DNA of 64,000 bases from Cytospora piceicola (GCA_023375675.1 JALQBC010000018.1:186001-250000); one strand, 5' to 3'; numbered from the stretch's first letter, positions 33,777 to 45,361 are shown. Notes: generated by a model from the sequence alone, not told the origin. A program made the numbers and translations.

Positions 33777-36735
33777 ATGGTTAAGTCGTATCTGTAGGTT
33801 ACCCTCCGGCATGTCAATGTGCCCTAATCCATTGCTATCGCTGACTTTACTTTGCCCATGAAGGAAGTACGAACACGCCAAGTCGCTCGGACTTATCACA
33901 TCGAGCTCGTCCAACATCGTTTGGTCTTCTGGAGAAAAGGCCGGCACAGGGGCAGGACAAGCTGTCGTAGCTGCCAACGAAGAAGTGCTATGCTGGGATA
34001 TTAAGAAGGGCGAGCTCCTGGCGAGGTGGCGAGACGACGCCTGCAAAGCCCAGGTCACTGCCATCGCGCACAGCAAAACAGACAAGGATGTGTTTGCAGT
34101 CGGCTACGAGGATGGCAGCATCCGTTTGTGGGATAGCAAGATTGCCACCACCATCGTCAACTTCAACGGCCATAAATCCGCCATCACCATGCTGGCATTC
34201 GACAAGTCCGGCGTACGGTTAGCCAGCGGCTCCAAAGACACGGACGTCATCATATGGGACCTAGTGGCTGAAGTCGGCCAATACAAGCTTCGGGGGCATA
34301 AAGATCAGGTCACTGGCCTGCAATTCATTGAGCCAGCTCCTCAGACCGAGGATGAAGACACACAGCAGGCCATGCAGCTGGACGGAGGAGATCAAGGGGA
34401 GGGTTTCCTCCTGACAACAGGGAAAGATGCATTGATCAAGCTCTGGGATCTCTCTTCGCGTCACTGCATCGAAACCCATGTTGCGCAGACCAATGGAGAG
34501 TGCTGGGCTCTAGGCGTGTCCCCGGATCTGAGTGGCTGCGTGACGGCTGGCAACGACGGCGAGCTCAAAGTATGGTCACTAAACTCAGTCGGCCTCGCTG
34601 CTGCAGCACATCAAGTGGATATTCCGCAAAACGTGCATTTTCTCCAAGATCGCGGTACCTTGTTCCGGAATAGCAAGGACAGAGCCGTTGAGATTTTGTT
34701 CCATCCGCGTCGGGACTACTTTGCCGTGCATGGAGTCGAGAAAGCTGTGGAAATATGGCGGATACGTAGCGATTCCGAGGTCAAGAAGAGCATGGCGAGG
34801 AAGAAAAAGAGAAGGCGTGAGAGGCAAAAGGAGAAGAGCAGCGGGGATGCCGATATGGCGGACGGTGACGTCAATGAGGACGACAACACCAGCCCTGAAA
34901 TATCCGACGTTTTCGCTCAGCATGTCATCATAAGGACCACAGGCAAGGTAAGATCTGTGGACTGGGCGACGAACCACGGGCATAAGCAGATGCAACTGGT
35001 GGCTGCAACAACAAACAACCAACTCGAGTTATATGACATCACGGCCAAGGAGAAATCTAGCAAGTCGAAGAAGGAAGACGTGCCAGACTACTCGAAATCA
35101 CTATCGGTGGATCTTCCTGGACACAGGGCTGACATACGAGCACTGTCGCTCAGCTCGGACGACAAGATGCTCGCGTCTGCAGCCAACGGCAGCCTGAAAA
35201 TCTGGAATGTCAAAACTCAGACCTGTATCCGGACATTCGAGTGTGGCTATGCCCTTTGCTGTTCCTTCTTGCCTGGCGACAAGGTCGTGGTGGTGGGAAC
35301 CAAGAGTGGCGAACTGGAGCTCTTCGATGTGGTATCCGCGTCTCTTATTGACAGCGTATCGGCACACGAAGGAGCGATTTGGTCACTGCATGTTCACCCT
35401 GATGGCCGATCCGTCGTCACCGGCAGTGCTGACAAGACCGCCAAGTTTTGGGACTTCAAAATTGTTCAGGAGCAGATTTTGGGCACCACCAGAACGACGC
35501 CAAAGTTGAAGCTTGTTCAATCCAAGATTCTTAAGGTCTCCGACGATATTCTGAGCCTGAAGTTTTCACCCGATGCGAAGCTGCTAGCTGTTGCGTTGCT
35601 GGATAACACCGTCAAGGTGTTCTTCACAGACTCACTTAAGCTGTATCTCAACTTGTACGGCCACAAACTCCCAGTTCTGAGCATGGACATCTCCTACGAT
35701 AGCAAACTTATCGTCACCAGCTCAGCGGACAAGAATGTAAGGATATGGGGCTTGGACTTCGGAGATTGCCACAAGGCACTTTTTGCACACCAGGACAGTA
35801 TTCTCCAGGTCGGGTTTGTGCCACACAACTCAGATGGAAACGGGCACCACTTCTTCAGTACCAGCAAGGACAGAACAATCAAGTACTGGGATGCCGACAA
35901 GTTTGAGCAAATCCAGAGGATGGATGGCCACCATGGAGAGATCTGGGCACTCGCTATTAGCCACAGCGGGACGTTCATCGTCAGTGCCAGTCACGACAAG
36001 AGCATTCGCGTTTGGCAGGAAACGGACGAGCAGATATTCCTCGAGGAAGAGCGGGAGAAAGAGATTGAAGAGCTGTACGAAAGTACTCTTACAACGTCTC
36101 TTGACAACGACCCGGATTCGGATAACCAAAACGGCGAAGTGGCAGCTGCCAGCAAACAGACGGTAGAGACCCTCATGGCCGGAGAGAAGATCGCGGAAGC
36201 CCTGGAACTCGGCATGGAAGATCTCACCATCGTCAAAGAATGGGAGGAGGCCAAACTCGGCAACCCCAACATTGCGCCGCCGCAGCGTAACCCGATTTTC
36301 ATGGCCCTGGGTGGCATTAGTGCAGAGCTGTATGTGATGAACACCCTCCAGCGCATCAAAGCATCCGCACTCCACGACGCGCTGCTCGTGTTGCCGTTCT
36401 CGACCGTTCCGTTCCTGTTCACATTCATCAATATCTTCGCGATGCATTCGATGAACATTCCCTTGACCTGTCGGATTCTGTTCTTCATGCTCAAGACGCA
36501 CCACAAACAAATCGTTGCTAGCAAGACGATGAGGGTCATGCTGGATGGTATCCGGATGAATTTGAGGCAGGCGTTGAAGAAGCAGAAGGACGAGATGGGT
36601 TACAACATTGCTGCGCTCAAGATCGTGGGGATGCAGCTTCAGGAGAAGAGCATCAAGGATTATGTTGATGAGAACTGGGAGGAAGATGACGACGGCCGCA
36701 GCGCCAGGAAAAGAGCTTTCGTTCAAGTTTCTTGA
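33777..36735 (+). CDS. DIP2: U3 snoRNP WD-repeat protein Dip2/Utp12 (WDR3)
   Basis: A tiny first exon (33,777-33,793, encoding MVKSY plus two bases) is joined over a 70-nt intron to 33,864-36,735, giving 962 residues. The second exon begins LKYEHAKSLGLITSSSSNIVW, the conserved Dip2 start. Around a dozen WD40 repeats follow in two arrays (VGYEDGSIRLWDS, ASGSKDTDVIIWDL, TGSADKTAKFWDF, TSSADKNVRIWGL, STSKDRTIKYWDA, SASHDKSIRVWQE). A basic nuclear-localisation-like patch (KKKRRRERQ, about residue 318) lies between them. The C-terminal Utp12 domain (about 810-910) ends in an acidic segment and RKRAF. It acts in the SSU processome in early 18S rRNA maturation in the nucleolus. A search that ignores the first exon would miss the true N-terminus. 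Confidence 0.95.
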
Positions 36736-37443
36736 GAGAGTCTGGGCACCAAGTCCATGGTTTTGAGAAACTGTATGTTGTGCAAGAATCCACGACCCAC
36801 ATAATGAATGAAACCTTGCCAGACTTTGACTTCAAACCATTAGCAACGCTTTTGTATGCATCAGGCAGCACGTTTCATCGTCGCAGATCACAGCGCAATG
36901 TCTGTTTAGCGGCGGATTTAGCGAAGGGGTTAAAGTTAAGCCTTGCTGCAGACAAACCACAATAATGCGCACTGCCGAGGCGTGGCTATAACTTCCATCT
37001 CCTCATTTTCCCCGCCACCAGTATGTAGTTGGTCGTCATGAGCCCCATATTCCCGAGGACCAGCCGGCCGTGGCAGGATCTCGGATGCGGAAATGGAACA
37101 TAGAAAACCCATGCATAAGAAGTCAGCTGCTGCAGGACATCCCACCCCGATGTGATGAGCGGGATGCTGTTGAAAACGTCTCAGGGGGGAGGGGGGCGTA
37201 CGGGGTATATAAATACAAAAATGCATGTGCTCAACACTTCGAGATACAGCTCATTGATAATGCTGGCATCAGACACCCCCCACTTCACAGGTTCCTCTGC
37301 GCTTTTCTCACTGCGACTTCAGATTTGTTGAGTAACGGCCACATACCGCATAGAGTCTACTACATACTGTACGTCCAAGTAAGTGAGGAAGGACATATAC
37401 CAAACGGTCAAGTTCTCACGAGCAACTCCCAAGGATTTTGAAA
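36736..37443. promoter_or_regulatory. DIP2 3' flank and promoter of the flavin monooxygenase gene
   Basis: A TATA-like TATATAAATA lies at 37,206-37,215, about 230 bp upstream of the next ATG, just after a G-rich run. Nothing else is recognisable in the 700 bp. Confidence 0.5.
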
Positions 37444-39554
37444 ATGGCACAACCCAATGGTCCAAGCTTCTCATTGAAAGATGAGCCGGTTGAGAATTTG
37501 CGCCCTTTGAAAGTGAGGGTCATAGGTGCCGGGTTTTCAGGTATACTGGCTGCTATACGGTTCGCAATACTCTCCAAACTGCTGACATCACTCACGACAC
37601 GTCCATCTGACGGTACCAAATAGTATACCCCAGCGTTTGAGGAACGTTGATTTCGCGGTGTATGAGAAGAATGATGGAATTGGCGGAGTCTGGTGAGTCT
37701 CGCCTGTGCGCTGTCCAGAGAAGCCCACAGCAAAATGTTGACTTGAAGCAGGTGGCTGAATAGATACCCGGGTGAGACTTGTCTCCGCTCTTCCTATTAT
37801 CTGTGGCTAATGTCAGAATGGTCCAGGATTGGCTTGTGATATCCCGTGTAAGTCCTCCCCCGACTAAGCTCAACCCCATGATCACTGAACGCTGATTTGA
37901 CTGGCAACAGCCCACTCTTACCAATACACCTTTGCCCCCAACCCTCATTGGTCCTCTCTTTACGCTCCTGGCCCAGAAATCCAGAAGTATCTCGAGGGGG
38001 TGGCAGAGAAGTTCGGAGCTACGAGGTTCATCAAGACACAGCACAAAGTAGTAGGATGCATCTGGGACGCCGAGAGCAAGAAGTGGACCGTCCGGGTCCA
38101 GAAGACGGAGTCTGGAGAGATCTTCGATGAGACGGCTGACGTTGTCATTGCCGCGAGGGGGCAGCTCAATGAGGTTTCCTGGCCTGATGTCCCTGGGCTG
38201 GATAAGTACCGTGGGAAACTGCTTCACTCAGCTGAGTGGGAAGAAGGGTGAGCGAAACGAGTCCCGCGCATTGTGACGCGTGTCCTGGTTTTGGAAAAAA
38301 AGCTGATGGAAGCAAGGTACGACTTCCGAAACAAGCGAGTCGGTGTCATTGGAAATGGCTCTAGTTCGATACAGATTGTGCCCAGTCTGCAGCCCTTGGA
38401 GGGCATAAAGATGTCGGTTTTCATGCGCTCACCGACGTGGATCTCAGGTGCATTCGGAGATGCCGCGATGAGCGCACTGGGACTCGATCCCGCTGACAGT
38501 ACATGTGAGTCTTTGCGATGTTGGGAACCTCTCTGCGGGTGGAAAGCTGATGCTGTGTGCAATAGTCACTCTTGAGCAGAGAGAGGCCCTGGCCAATGAC
38601 CCGGAGGGCTACCTCAAGATGCGCAAAGCCATCGAGGACGGTGGCAACCTGATCCACGACTCGACCATACCCGACACGGAGATGCAAAAGAGACTCATCA
38701 GCGAGTTCACACAGTCCATGAAGGAGAAGCTTGCAAAGAAACCCGAGCTCCTGAACGCCATCATCCCGACCTTTGCCCCTGGGTGTCGACGCCTAACTCC
38801 CGGAAAGGGCTACCTTGAAGCCCTTTGCCAGGACAACGTCGATGTGGTAACCGAGACCATCACCGAGGTCACTGAGTCGGGAATCAAGCTCGCCAATGGC
38901 CGCGAGGTTGAGGTCGACGCGCTGATCTGTGCCACGGGGTTCAAGACGAGTACGCCGCCTAATTTCGAGGTCGTGGGCAAGGGCGGGCTTACTCTTGCGC
39001 AGCGGTGGACTCCACACCCTGAAAGTTACATGAGCGTCATGGTCGATGGGTTCCCCAACTACCTCATGATGTTTGGTCCGAACAGCGCCATCGGCTTTGG
39101 GAGTCTGACCACGATCCTGGAAAGCGAGTGTGATTATTGCGTCAAGGTTTTGCGGAAGCTACAGAAGGAGGATTATGCCACCATCGAGCCTAAGCCAGAG
39201 AGGGTTCGAGACTTCCAGCAGTATGTGGGTGCGTATTTCTCGAAGACCGTGTACCTGGACAAGTGCAAGTCTTGGTATCGAAGTGAAGGAGGCAAAGGGA
39301 ACTGGATCATTGGTCTTTGGCCGGGCTCCGCGCTACATGCTCTGGATGCTTGGATGTCACCTCGCTGGGAGGACTTCAACTACGAGAGCGTCGACCCTAC
39401 AGGCAATGGGCTGCGATGGCTAGGGAATGGCTGGAGCGTGACACAAACTGCGGGTGATCTCTCCTGGTATATCAACCCAGACGAGGTGGACTGGCCAGCC
39501 GTGGGCAAACCAGAAGAGAGTGCGCGTTTCAAGGCACGACCTTGGACCCATTAG
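37444..39554 (+). CDS. FAD-dependent Baeyer-Villiger-type monooxygenase
   Basis: Seven exons: 37,444-37,559, 37,624-37,692, 37,752-37,771, 37,827-37,847, 37,911-38,247, 38,317-38,504 and 38,566-39,554, giving 579 residues. The first Rossmann motif VIGAGFSG is near residue 27, GIGGVW follows, and two micro-exons (20 and 21 nt) encode WLNRYPG and LACDIP. The YRGKLLHSAEW segment resembles the BVMO fingerprint (F/Y-x-G-x3-H-x3-W), but Glu follows the Trp where Pro or Asp is usual. The second dinucleotide motif is VGVIGNGSSSIQ, then CATGFKTS. The protein should use FAD and NADPH to oxidise ketones or related compounds; the substrate cannot be read from sequence. The first intron starts GTTCGC, a rare donor. 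It is convergent with ATP4, with no secondary-metabolism neighbours. Confidence 0.88.
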
Positions 39555-39826
39555 ATAGATGCGTCAGCCCCGGAGGTTGTTAGCTCCTGCTGGTGGCGTA
39601 AGATCAAAGAAAGCTGACTGGCCCCTATCCTCAGCATAGATATTCACGGAATCCTAGATCATTACTACTTCATGCATTCGAGACCGAGGCTAGTTCAACC
39701 GTGCATGCAATGCCGCTCTCTCAAGAATCATCAAGTTGACTATAGCGTGTCCGGACGTCTAGACACATAGATTGTACATAGGAAAGCCCGGGGTGGTATT
39801 TTCATTGGGGAATCTATGCCGCACAC

Positions 39827-40774
39827 TTATTGAGCCTTGGCAGAAACGATCTCTGTAATTCAAGTTAGCCATCAGAAACTCGTCTGGAATTTGAAAGGTT
39901 TGCACCGTGGTGGGGGATGAACGTACTCTCAACATCGGCCACGCTCTGAGCGAGAATCTGCTGCAAGATCTTGGGGTTCTCGAGCTCCTTGTGCACCTTG
40001 GCAATGATAGACTCGGAGAGCTCCAACTGCTGGCGCTGCTTGACCTGGCCCTCGTAGCGGACCCAGGAATCCAGGACAGACTTGGCCTCGGCGGCCAGGG
40101 CAGTCTTCTGCTCCAGCTCGTAAGCCTCAGCCTCGAGCTTGGCAGTTTCCTATTATTCCATGCGTCAGACCCTAGACATGTATAAATCGACCGACCATAA
40201 TACTGATTCGTACCTTGGAGACCGCGAACAGGCTCTTGGTGATGTCAACGACACCCTCCATCTGCTTGACGCTATCGATGCGGTCCTTGACGGCCTGGGT
40301 GTGGTCGGAACGGGCAGCGTTCAGGATACCGGCAATCTTCTTGTTCTGACCCTCGGCCCACTCGCGGTACATGGGACCGGCATACTTGATGGCGGCACCC
40401 CAGACGCTCAGCAGGGCGAAAGCGACGACGGACTCCTCGTTGACGACATAGTACTCGTTGCTGAGGGCGTAGACGGACAGGCCGGCGGCGGAGGACAGGA
40501 TGGCACTCTTGGAGATAAGAGAGTTACCGGGAAGGGCGTCGAGAATGGACTGAGCCTTCTTCTTGGGGTCCTCGGCGGGCACGTTGGAAGCGTGTCGGGC
40601 GCTGGAAGCGTTGATGGCAGTGAGGGCCGGAAGAGTTCGGGGAGAGATTGAAGGCCGCAGACGGGCAGCCCCTGTGGTAGCAAGGGTGGCGCATCAGTAT
40701 CAATTGGGGGATCTAAGAAAACAACATGTGATCATCTACTCACCGGCAGCGGTTCTAGCCAAGCGGGACGCCAT
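39827..40774 (-). CDS. ATP4: Mitochondrial ATP synthase subunit 4 (subunit b)
   Basis: Four exons (40,774-40,744, 40,671-40,214, 40,149-39,927 and 39,852-39,827) give 245 residues, the normal fungal length. The N-terminus (MASRLARTAAG, then LRPSISPRTL) is Arg/Ser/Ala-rich and lacks acidic residues, a typical mitochondrial presequence. Two hydrophobic segments follow (SKSAILSSAAGLSVYALSNEYYVV and SVVAFALLSVWGAAIKYAGPMY), then a long charged helix forming the peripheral stalk (QSVADVE). The last exon, 26 nt, encodes only the end of KIVSAKAQ. Subunit b anchors F1 to Fo in the inner membrane. The 31-nt first exon is typical of ascomycete ATP4 genes as I recall them (not checked). Its start is 426 bp from NOC4 on the other strand. 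Confidence 0.95.
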
Positions 40775-41200
40775 TGTGATGTGAAGGGCGATGTTGATGT
40801 GAGTGAGCTTGGGGGCGGAGGTTGAGACACTTTCCTACTAAAAGCACCGTGACGGAGGTTCTTCGAGAGGTTTGCTTGACCGGAAGCCGCAGGCAGCTTG
40901 GACTGTGGTACATAACAGAGGCAGCTCCACTCACTATCTCAGAAAGCAGTCACAGCCCCCTGAAAGTGTTAGCAAGCTTTAGCCCTTGTGCTAGTGCTAC
41001 CTAGCCGGCGGCATCCTGATTGGCTAGCCTTGCCGCGCCTTTCCGCGGCTGCCAAAAGTGATATTTTTTTTTGGGCGACGCCAGCAAAGAGAGAGACTGC
41101 TGGGAGTGAAGCGAGCACCATCTATCTCGGTCGCAACTGTTGTTTCTTTACAAACGCGAAGCGGAACGCGTCCCACCGAAACTCAGAAACTCCAAGCAAG
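40775..41200. promoter_or_regulatory. Divergent promoter between ATP4 and NOC4
   Basis: 426 bp separate the opposite start codons. The NOC4 frame is open upstream to about 40,988, but that segment is unlike the family and is treated as leader. A short T-rich tract (about 41,063) is the only notable element. Confidence 0.55.
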
Positions 41201-42844
41201 ATGCCGTCAGCAATACAAGGAAAGACGGTGAAACGAAAGCGCCCAGTGACGAAAGAAGCGCCAAAGAAACGTGCACGATCTGAAAGCAGCAGCGAAGATG
41301 AAGAAGACCAAGATCCCGAAGCCGCAATCCTGCTCCTCGAAACAGCGATTCTCGAGTCCAAAAAGAACTACAACAACATTACCACCCTGATTCAGATTGC
41401 ACGGAGGCAAGATGAGGACGATGAGCAAGCACTGTTGGCTATAGTCGCTCTGTGCAGGGTCTTCATTAGACTCCTTGCTGCTGGTAGTCTTTCTAGAAAG
41501 AAGAACTTACCCGAGAAGGAGGTCATTTTGGTGCACTGGCTCAGGGACCGACTCGCGGAATATCACGCCGTTATACTGTCACTTTTCAACCAGGAGGAGC
41601 AAGCCATGACTGCTCTGACCCTGTCCATGCGACTCTTGAAGGCCGAGGGACAGTACCCCCAGACCGACAAAGAGGATTACAGCTTTCCGAAGGCACTTCT
41701 ACGGGGCATCGTTGGTGCACTGTGTCAACCTGGGGTTGACGAGGCAGTGCGAACCGAATTCATCGAGAAGTTTATCGACGAGTTCGACGATGTAAGATTC
41801 TACACCTTCAAGGCTCTCCAGGACATCCTTAGCGAAGGATCCGCCCAGGGCTTGGCGCTCGATACGTTGTTTGAGTTTCTGTCATCGATAGAAGGTGTGC
41901 CGGAATCAAGTGAGGAGCTCGAGGACTTTTACATCGACCCGCCAAAGAAGAAGAAGGGCCATGAGCTGTTCTCAGTATCGAAACACAAGAGGGCTGCCCA
42001 AGAGGCGTGGCTGGGGCTAATGAAGTTGGACATGGGCAAGGACCAGAGGAAACGGCTCCTAGATATCATGTCCAGGGTCATCGCCCCATGGTTCACGAAG
42101 CCAGAGTTGCTCATGGATTTCTTGACCGACTGCTACAATGCCGGCGGCTCCATGTCTCTGCTCGCATTGTCGGGAGTCTTCTACCTCATCCAAGAGCGGA
42201 ACCTTGACTACCCAGCATTCTATGCCAAGCTTTACTCTCTACTTGATGCCGACATACTACACTCGAAGTATCGGTCGAGGTTTTTCCGGCTCCTCGACAC
42301 GTTTCTTGCCTCTTCCCATCTTCCCGCTGCCTTGGTCGCCAGCTTCATCAAGCGCATGTCAAGGCTGAGTCTGAACGCACCACCAAGCGCCATCGTGACA
42401 ATCATCCCATGGATGTATAACTTGTTCAAGAAGCACCCCACATGTACATTCATGATGCATCGGGTACCACGAACAGAGGAGGAGAGGAAGAAGCTGGCCA
42501 ACGGAGGCCTCGAGGACCCATTCAATCCGGACGAGGAGGAACCCATGGAGACAGGCGCCATCGATAGCTGCATCTGGGAGATTGTACAGCTGCAGTCGCA
42601 CTACCACCCGAACGTAGCGACCATAACCAAAATCGTGTCGGAGCAGTTCACGAAGCAGATCTACAACATGGAGGACTTCCTCGATCACTCTTATGGCAGT
42701 CTGCTCGAGGCAGAAATGACGAAGAACGTCAAAAAGGCTCCGGTGGTGGAGTTCCAGATCCCGAAGAGGATACTTCTTCCTCAGGATACGGCGGGCTCAG
42801 GGGTGGAGGATAGCTTATTGGCGAAGCTGTGGTCCTTCCAATAG
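41201..42844 (+). CDS. NOC4: Ribosome biogenesis protein Noc4 (CBF/Mak21 family)
   Basis: Intronless, 547 residues, close to yeast Noc4 (552). The basic N-terminus (KTVKRKRPVTKEAPKKRAR) resembles a nucleolar localisation signal and is followed by an acidic patch and helical repeats (ILLLETAILESKKNYNNI). The conserved CBF/Mak21 region lies in the C-terminal half (about 300-460): VFYLIQERNLDYPAFYAKLY, HSKYRSRFFRLLDTFLASSHLP and NAPPSAIVTIIPWMYNLFKKHP, followed by the DPFNPDEEEPMETGAIDS segment typical of Noc4 and FLDHSYGSLLEAEM. Noc4 pairs with Nop14 in 40S subunit maturation and export (family knowledge). The start ATG at 41,201 (MPSAIQGKTVKRK) was chosen over an upstream in-frame one. Confidence 0.95.
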   Translation: MPSAIQGKTVKRKRPVTKEAPKKRARSESSSEDEEDQDPEAAILLLETAILESKKNYNNITTLIQIARRQDEDDEQALLAIVALCRVFIRLLAAGSLSRKKNLPEKEVILVHWLRDRLAEYHAVILSLFNQEEQAMTALTLSMRLLKAEGQYPQTDKEDYSFPKALLRGIVGALCQPGVDEAVRTEFIEKFIDEFDDVRFYTFKALQDILSEGSAQGLALDTLFEFLSSIEGVPESSEELEDFYIDPPKKKKGHELFSVSKHKRAAQEAWLGLMKLDMGKDQRKRLLDIMSRVIAPWFTKPELLMDFLTDCYNAGGSMSLLALSGVFYLIQERNLDYPAFYAKLYSLLDADILHSKYRSRFFRLLDTFLASSHLPAALVASFIKRMSRLSLNAPPSAIVTIIPWMYNLFKKHPTCTFMMHRVPRTEEERKKLANGGLEDPFNPDEEEPMETGAIDSCIWEIVQLQSHYHPNVATITKIVSEQFTKQIYNMEDFLDHSYGSLLEAEMTKNVKKAPVVEFQIPKRILLPQDTAGSGVEDSLLAKLWSFQ

Positions 42845-43761
42845 AGGTACCGGCAAGTTTGTCTACATATAAATTTGATACCCTCGGAGTAGCATGAACA
42901 AGCTCAAACACCTATTAGCCAGGGATTTTTCTTCAATGAACTTGCGGCGACTGTTGATTGCTATCTACTTATGCCTAGCTGCCTACTTGCCAGCCGCGCT
43001 GACCCTTGAACCCTTGGCTAAATTGTAAGACCGACAACCAAAGCATTCCTAGTTGGACATCAGGGGTGGGATTGTAGGAGAGAGTCCGCCATCTAGTCAA
43101 CACTGAAGACTGCGTATTTTCATCATCTGAAGAGTAGCCGAGCGCAATGACCGGTTTGAAGCCGCTTGTCCTGCTCATAATTCCAGCGGCTTTCGATCTT
43201 AGGCTTAGAAACAAAGCACAAAGAGCTAGAGACGGTATCACACGGGGATTGGGTGCTCGACCACGAATGCCCGCCCCCACTTCCACCGAGGTCAACATGT
43301 CGGCTAAGTAGAAATTGACTGTAGCTTAACACTTGGGCAGTATCGACACCTGTGCAGTCGAGGGGAGCACTCAGAGCTCACGGCTGGCCTGGTACTCTGT
43401 GCGTAAGCCTCACCTAGTTTCCCCGGGAAGGGCTGTAACACCCCCTCCCCCTTATGTATATATACGTCTATAGGTTGCAGTTAGCGGTGTGGTGTCTCCA
43501 GACCACTTGTAATGTTGTGGTCTCTTGACCTCCGACTAAGTGACGGATCCAGACGCCGTGCCGAGCTAAGTTGCGAGGCTTCAACTTGGAAGGACCAAGC
43601 TGTGGCATTTATTTACAATATAAGGAGTGCGAACAAGCCCTGAGCTTCATAACCTCGAAGACGTCTTCTCGTCTTCTTCCTACACTTTGGCTATATAATA
43701 CCTAGCCACACACCACGCAATAACCAGTGAATGTCTACACAGTATATTTCACCCACCCAAT
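42845..43761. promoter_or_regulatory. Region upstream of the CFEM gene
   Basis: About 900 bp without a supported gene. A TATA-like TATATAAT at 43,692-43,699 lies about 65 bp before the CFEM start codon, and a CCCCTCCCCC tract at about 43,441 is followed by TATATATACG. Short open frames here lack recognisable products. Confidence 0.5.
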
Positions 43762-44242
43762 ATGCAGCTGATTCGTTATATCTTGTCCGTTGCTGTCCTC
43801 GCAGCCGGTGTAGCCCAAGCCATGCCCGCAAATGAGGCAATGACACCAACATGTTTTGTACGTTCCGCCTTTACCCAGACTGTCGTGGTAAAGTCAAGAA
43901 GAAGAGGAGCTAATACGAAATATCATACCAGACACGTTGTATTCACAACAGTTTCCACGTCTCTCACTGCAAGAATGAGCAAGACTCTGGTTGCCTTTGT
44001 AACGACCCGCGTTTCGAAGATGCCGTTGGCAGCTGTATCAGAGCTCGTTGTCCAGAAAAAGCAGAGAGTAAGTATCACTGCGCAGTACGGGCCGAGACAT
44101 TGAACCCTACGGTTCATGTCGAATGTATCCTTATATATCCAGCCCCACCCTGACCTCTCGTACCCAATGGCTCCAACAACTGACGCATACCGTAAACTCC
44201 GCAGTGGCCAGAAAGCTGAGGAGACAGCACTGTGGCAGATAG
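43762..44242 (+). CDS. Small secreted CFEM-domain protein
   Basis: Not evident as one open frame. Splicing 43,762-43,857, 43,932-44,067 and 44,205-44,242 (introns GTACGT...CCAG of 74 nt and GTAAGT...GCAG of 137 nt, the latter with a CTGAC branch point) gives 89 residues. A signal peptide is clear (LIRYILSVAVLAAGVAQA). The mature part has exactly eight cysteines in CFEM spacing: PTCFTRC (C-x3-C), x9 to SHC, x7 to DSGCLC, then GSC, RARC and QHC. The Asp three residues before the fourth Cys is kept, the residue that coordinates haem iron in characterised CFEM proteins. No GPI signal is present, so it should be secreted and soluble. CFEM proteins serve in haem/iron capture or as host-interaction proteins; which applies here is unknown. 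Using any other reading of the introns loses the eighth Cys. Confidence 0.82.
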
Positions 44243-45361
44243 ATGCAACAGCGTTGAATGCTACTGGTCGTGCCCGCGGGGGAAGGACCTGATTATGCCA
44301 GTGTAGTCTGAATTGTCGAGGGTTAAGTTGTCTAAGATGTTCGCACCGTAGTATACTTATACGGACTCCTGTTGAAACCAAAGGCAGGTGAAGCAAGTCG
44401 GGGAAATGGAAGACGGGCCTAAGAGTTTCAAATGGAAGATATATTGATGTGGGTTGTAAGGTGTCGATTCTGTTGGATAACCAAGATATTTGAAAGGATG
44501 AAAGGCAACTTGAAGTCGAGCCTGGATAAATGACACTTTGTGGGCTATTCTAGCTGAAATAAGACCATTTACCTCAGGCAAACTGCAACATACCTAGGTA
44601 CCCATCAACATGTGGCAGCCATCACTGTACATGTCCAAACCCTTCAGGTGACCAATCAAACTGCCAGAGTTGAGCAAGGTGTAGTATGCTGATATATGTT
44701 CGTCGTAGGTGAACCGGTGAGCAATTGCCGTCCTCACGATTGCCTGGATCTTCGACTTGCTCGCTAATGTGTGGTAGGATCCGGTAGAGTACTGCTGCAC
44801 GTAGATTTTAGACGTATCCCAAAAAGGTCTTTTGTGGAGGTCCATTCCTCTACCCTGGGTAGTCAAATCAGCGGTGGCATTTGCCGACGCCGCCGAGATG
44901 AAACTCTCGACGCTGTCAGAATTGACGGTGAAGCTACCTAGGTACCTAGGTATGCAGAGGACAGAATGGTTGGCCTGCATCTGAAAATATATCTACTGTG
45001 GTACATAGGTACTAAAAAGATTCCAGGGGTACCTAGGTACCTACCGGTAGGTACTGTTAGACTTTCAGCGGGGTTACCTGGAGACATTAAACCAATACCA
45101 GGAAAGGGCGACGGCCGACGGTGTGGGGTACCCCAGACTGGGCTGATACCTCGGCACGATAAACGTGATGTAGCTTCTACGGACGTACATACATGATCAT
45201 TATCCCAGGGCCCATCATCGACCTCGGTCTTTTACTTCGCGGGGTTCAATGGCGATAGACTGGTTGCAGCTCATACTCATAGACTGGCTATTCTGAATAC
45301 AAACTACGTATATATTCTACCCCTTTGCCTGAGCAGAACAAAGACACGCAGGCCTTGGATC
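44243..45361. other. Intergenic region between the CFEM and kinase-like genes
   Basis: About 1.1 kb. It contains strong palindromic tracts of TACCTAGGTACC (44,934-44,950 and 45,028-45,052). A 129-codon open frame on the minus strand (44,594-44,980) reads across one palindrome, has no recognisable domain and is not called. Confidence 0.5.

Noticed and set aside
37444..39554. Secondary-metabolite gene cluster around the monooxygenase
   Set aside because: Its neighbours are DIP2, ATP4 and NOC4, all housekeeping; no synthase, transporter or pathway regulator is nearby.
40988..41200. N-terminal extension of NOC4
   Set aside because: The frame is open but the sequence is unlike the family and lies in the promoter shared with ATP4; the ATG at 41,201 starts the conserved basic N-terminus.
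44594..44980. 129-codon minus-strand open frame
   Set aside because: No domain, no signal peptide, its N-terminal part reads through a TACCTAGGTACC palindrome, and no intron or promoter signals support it.
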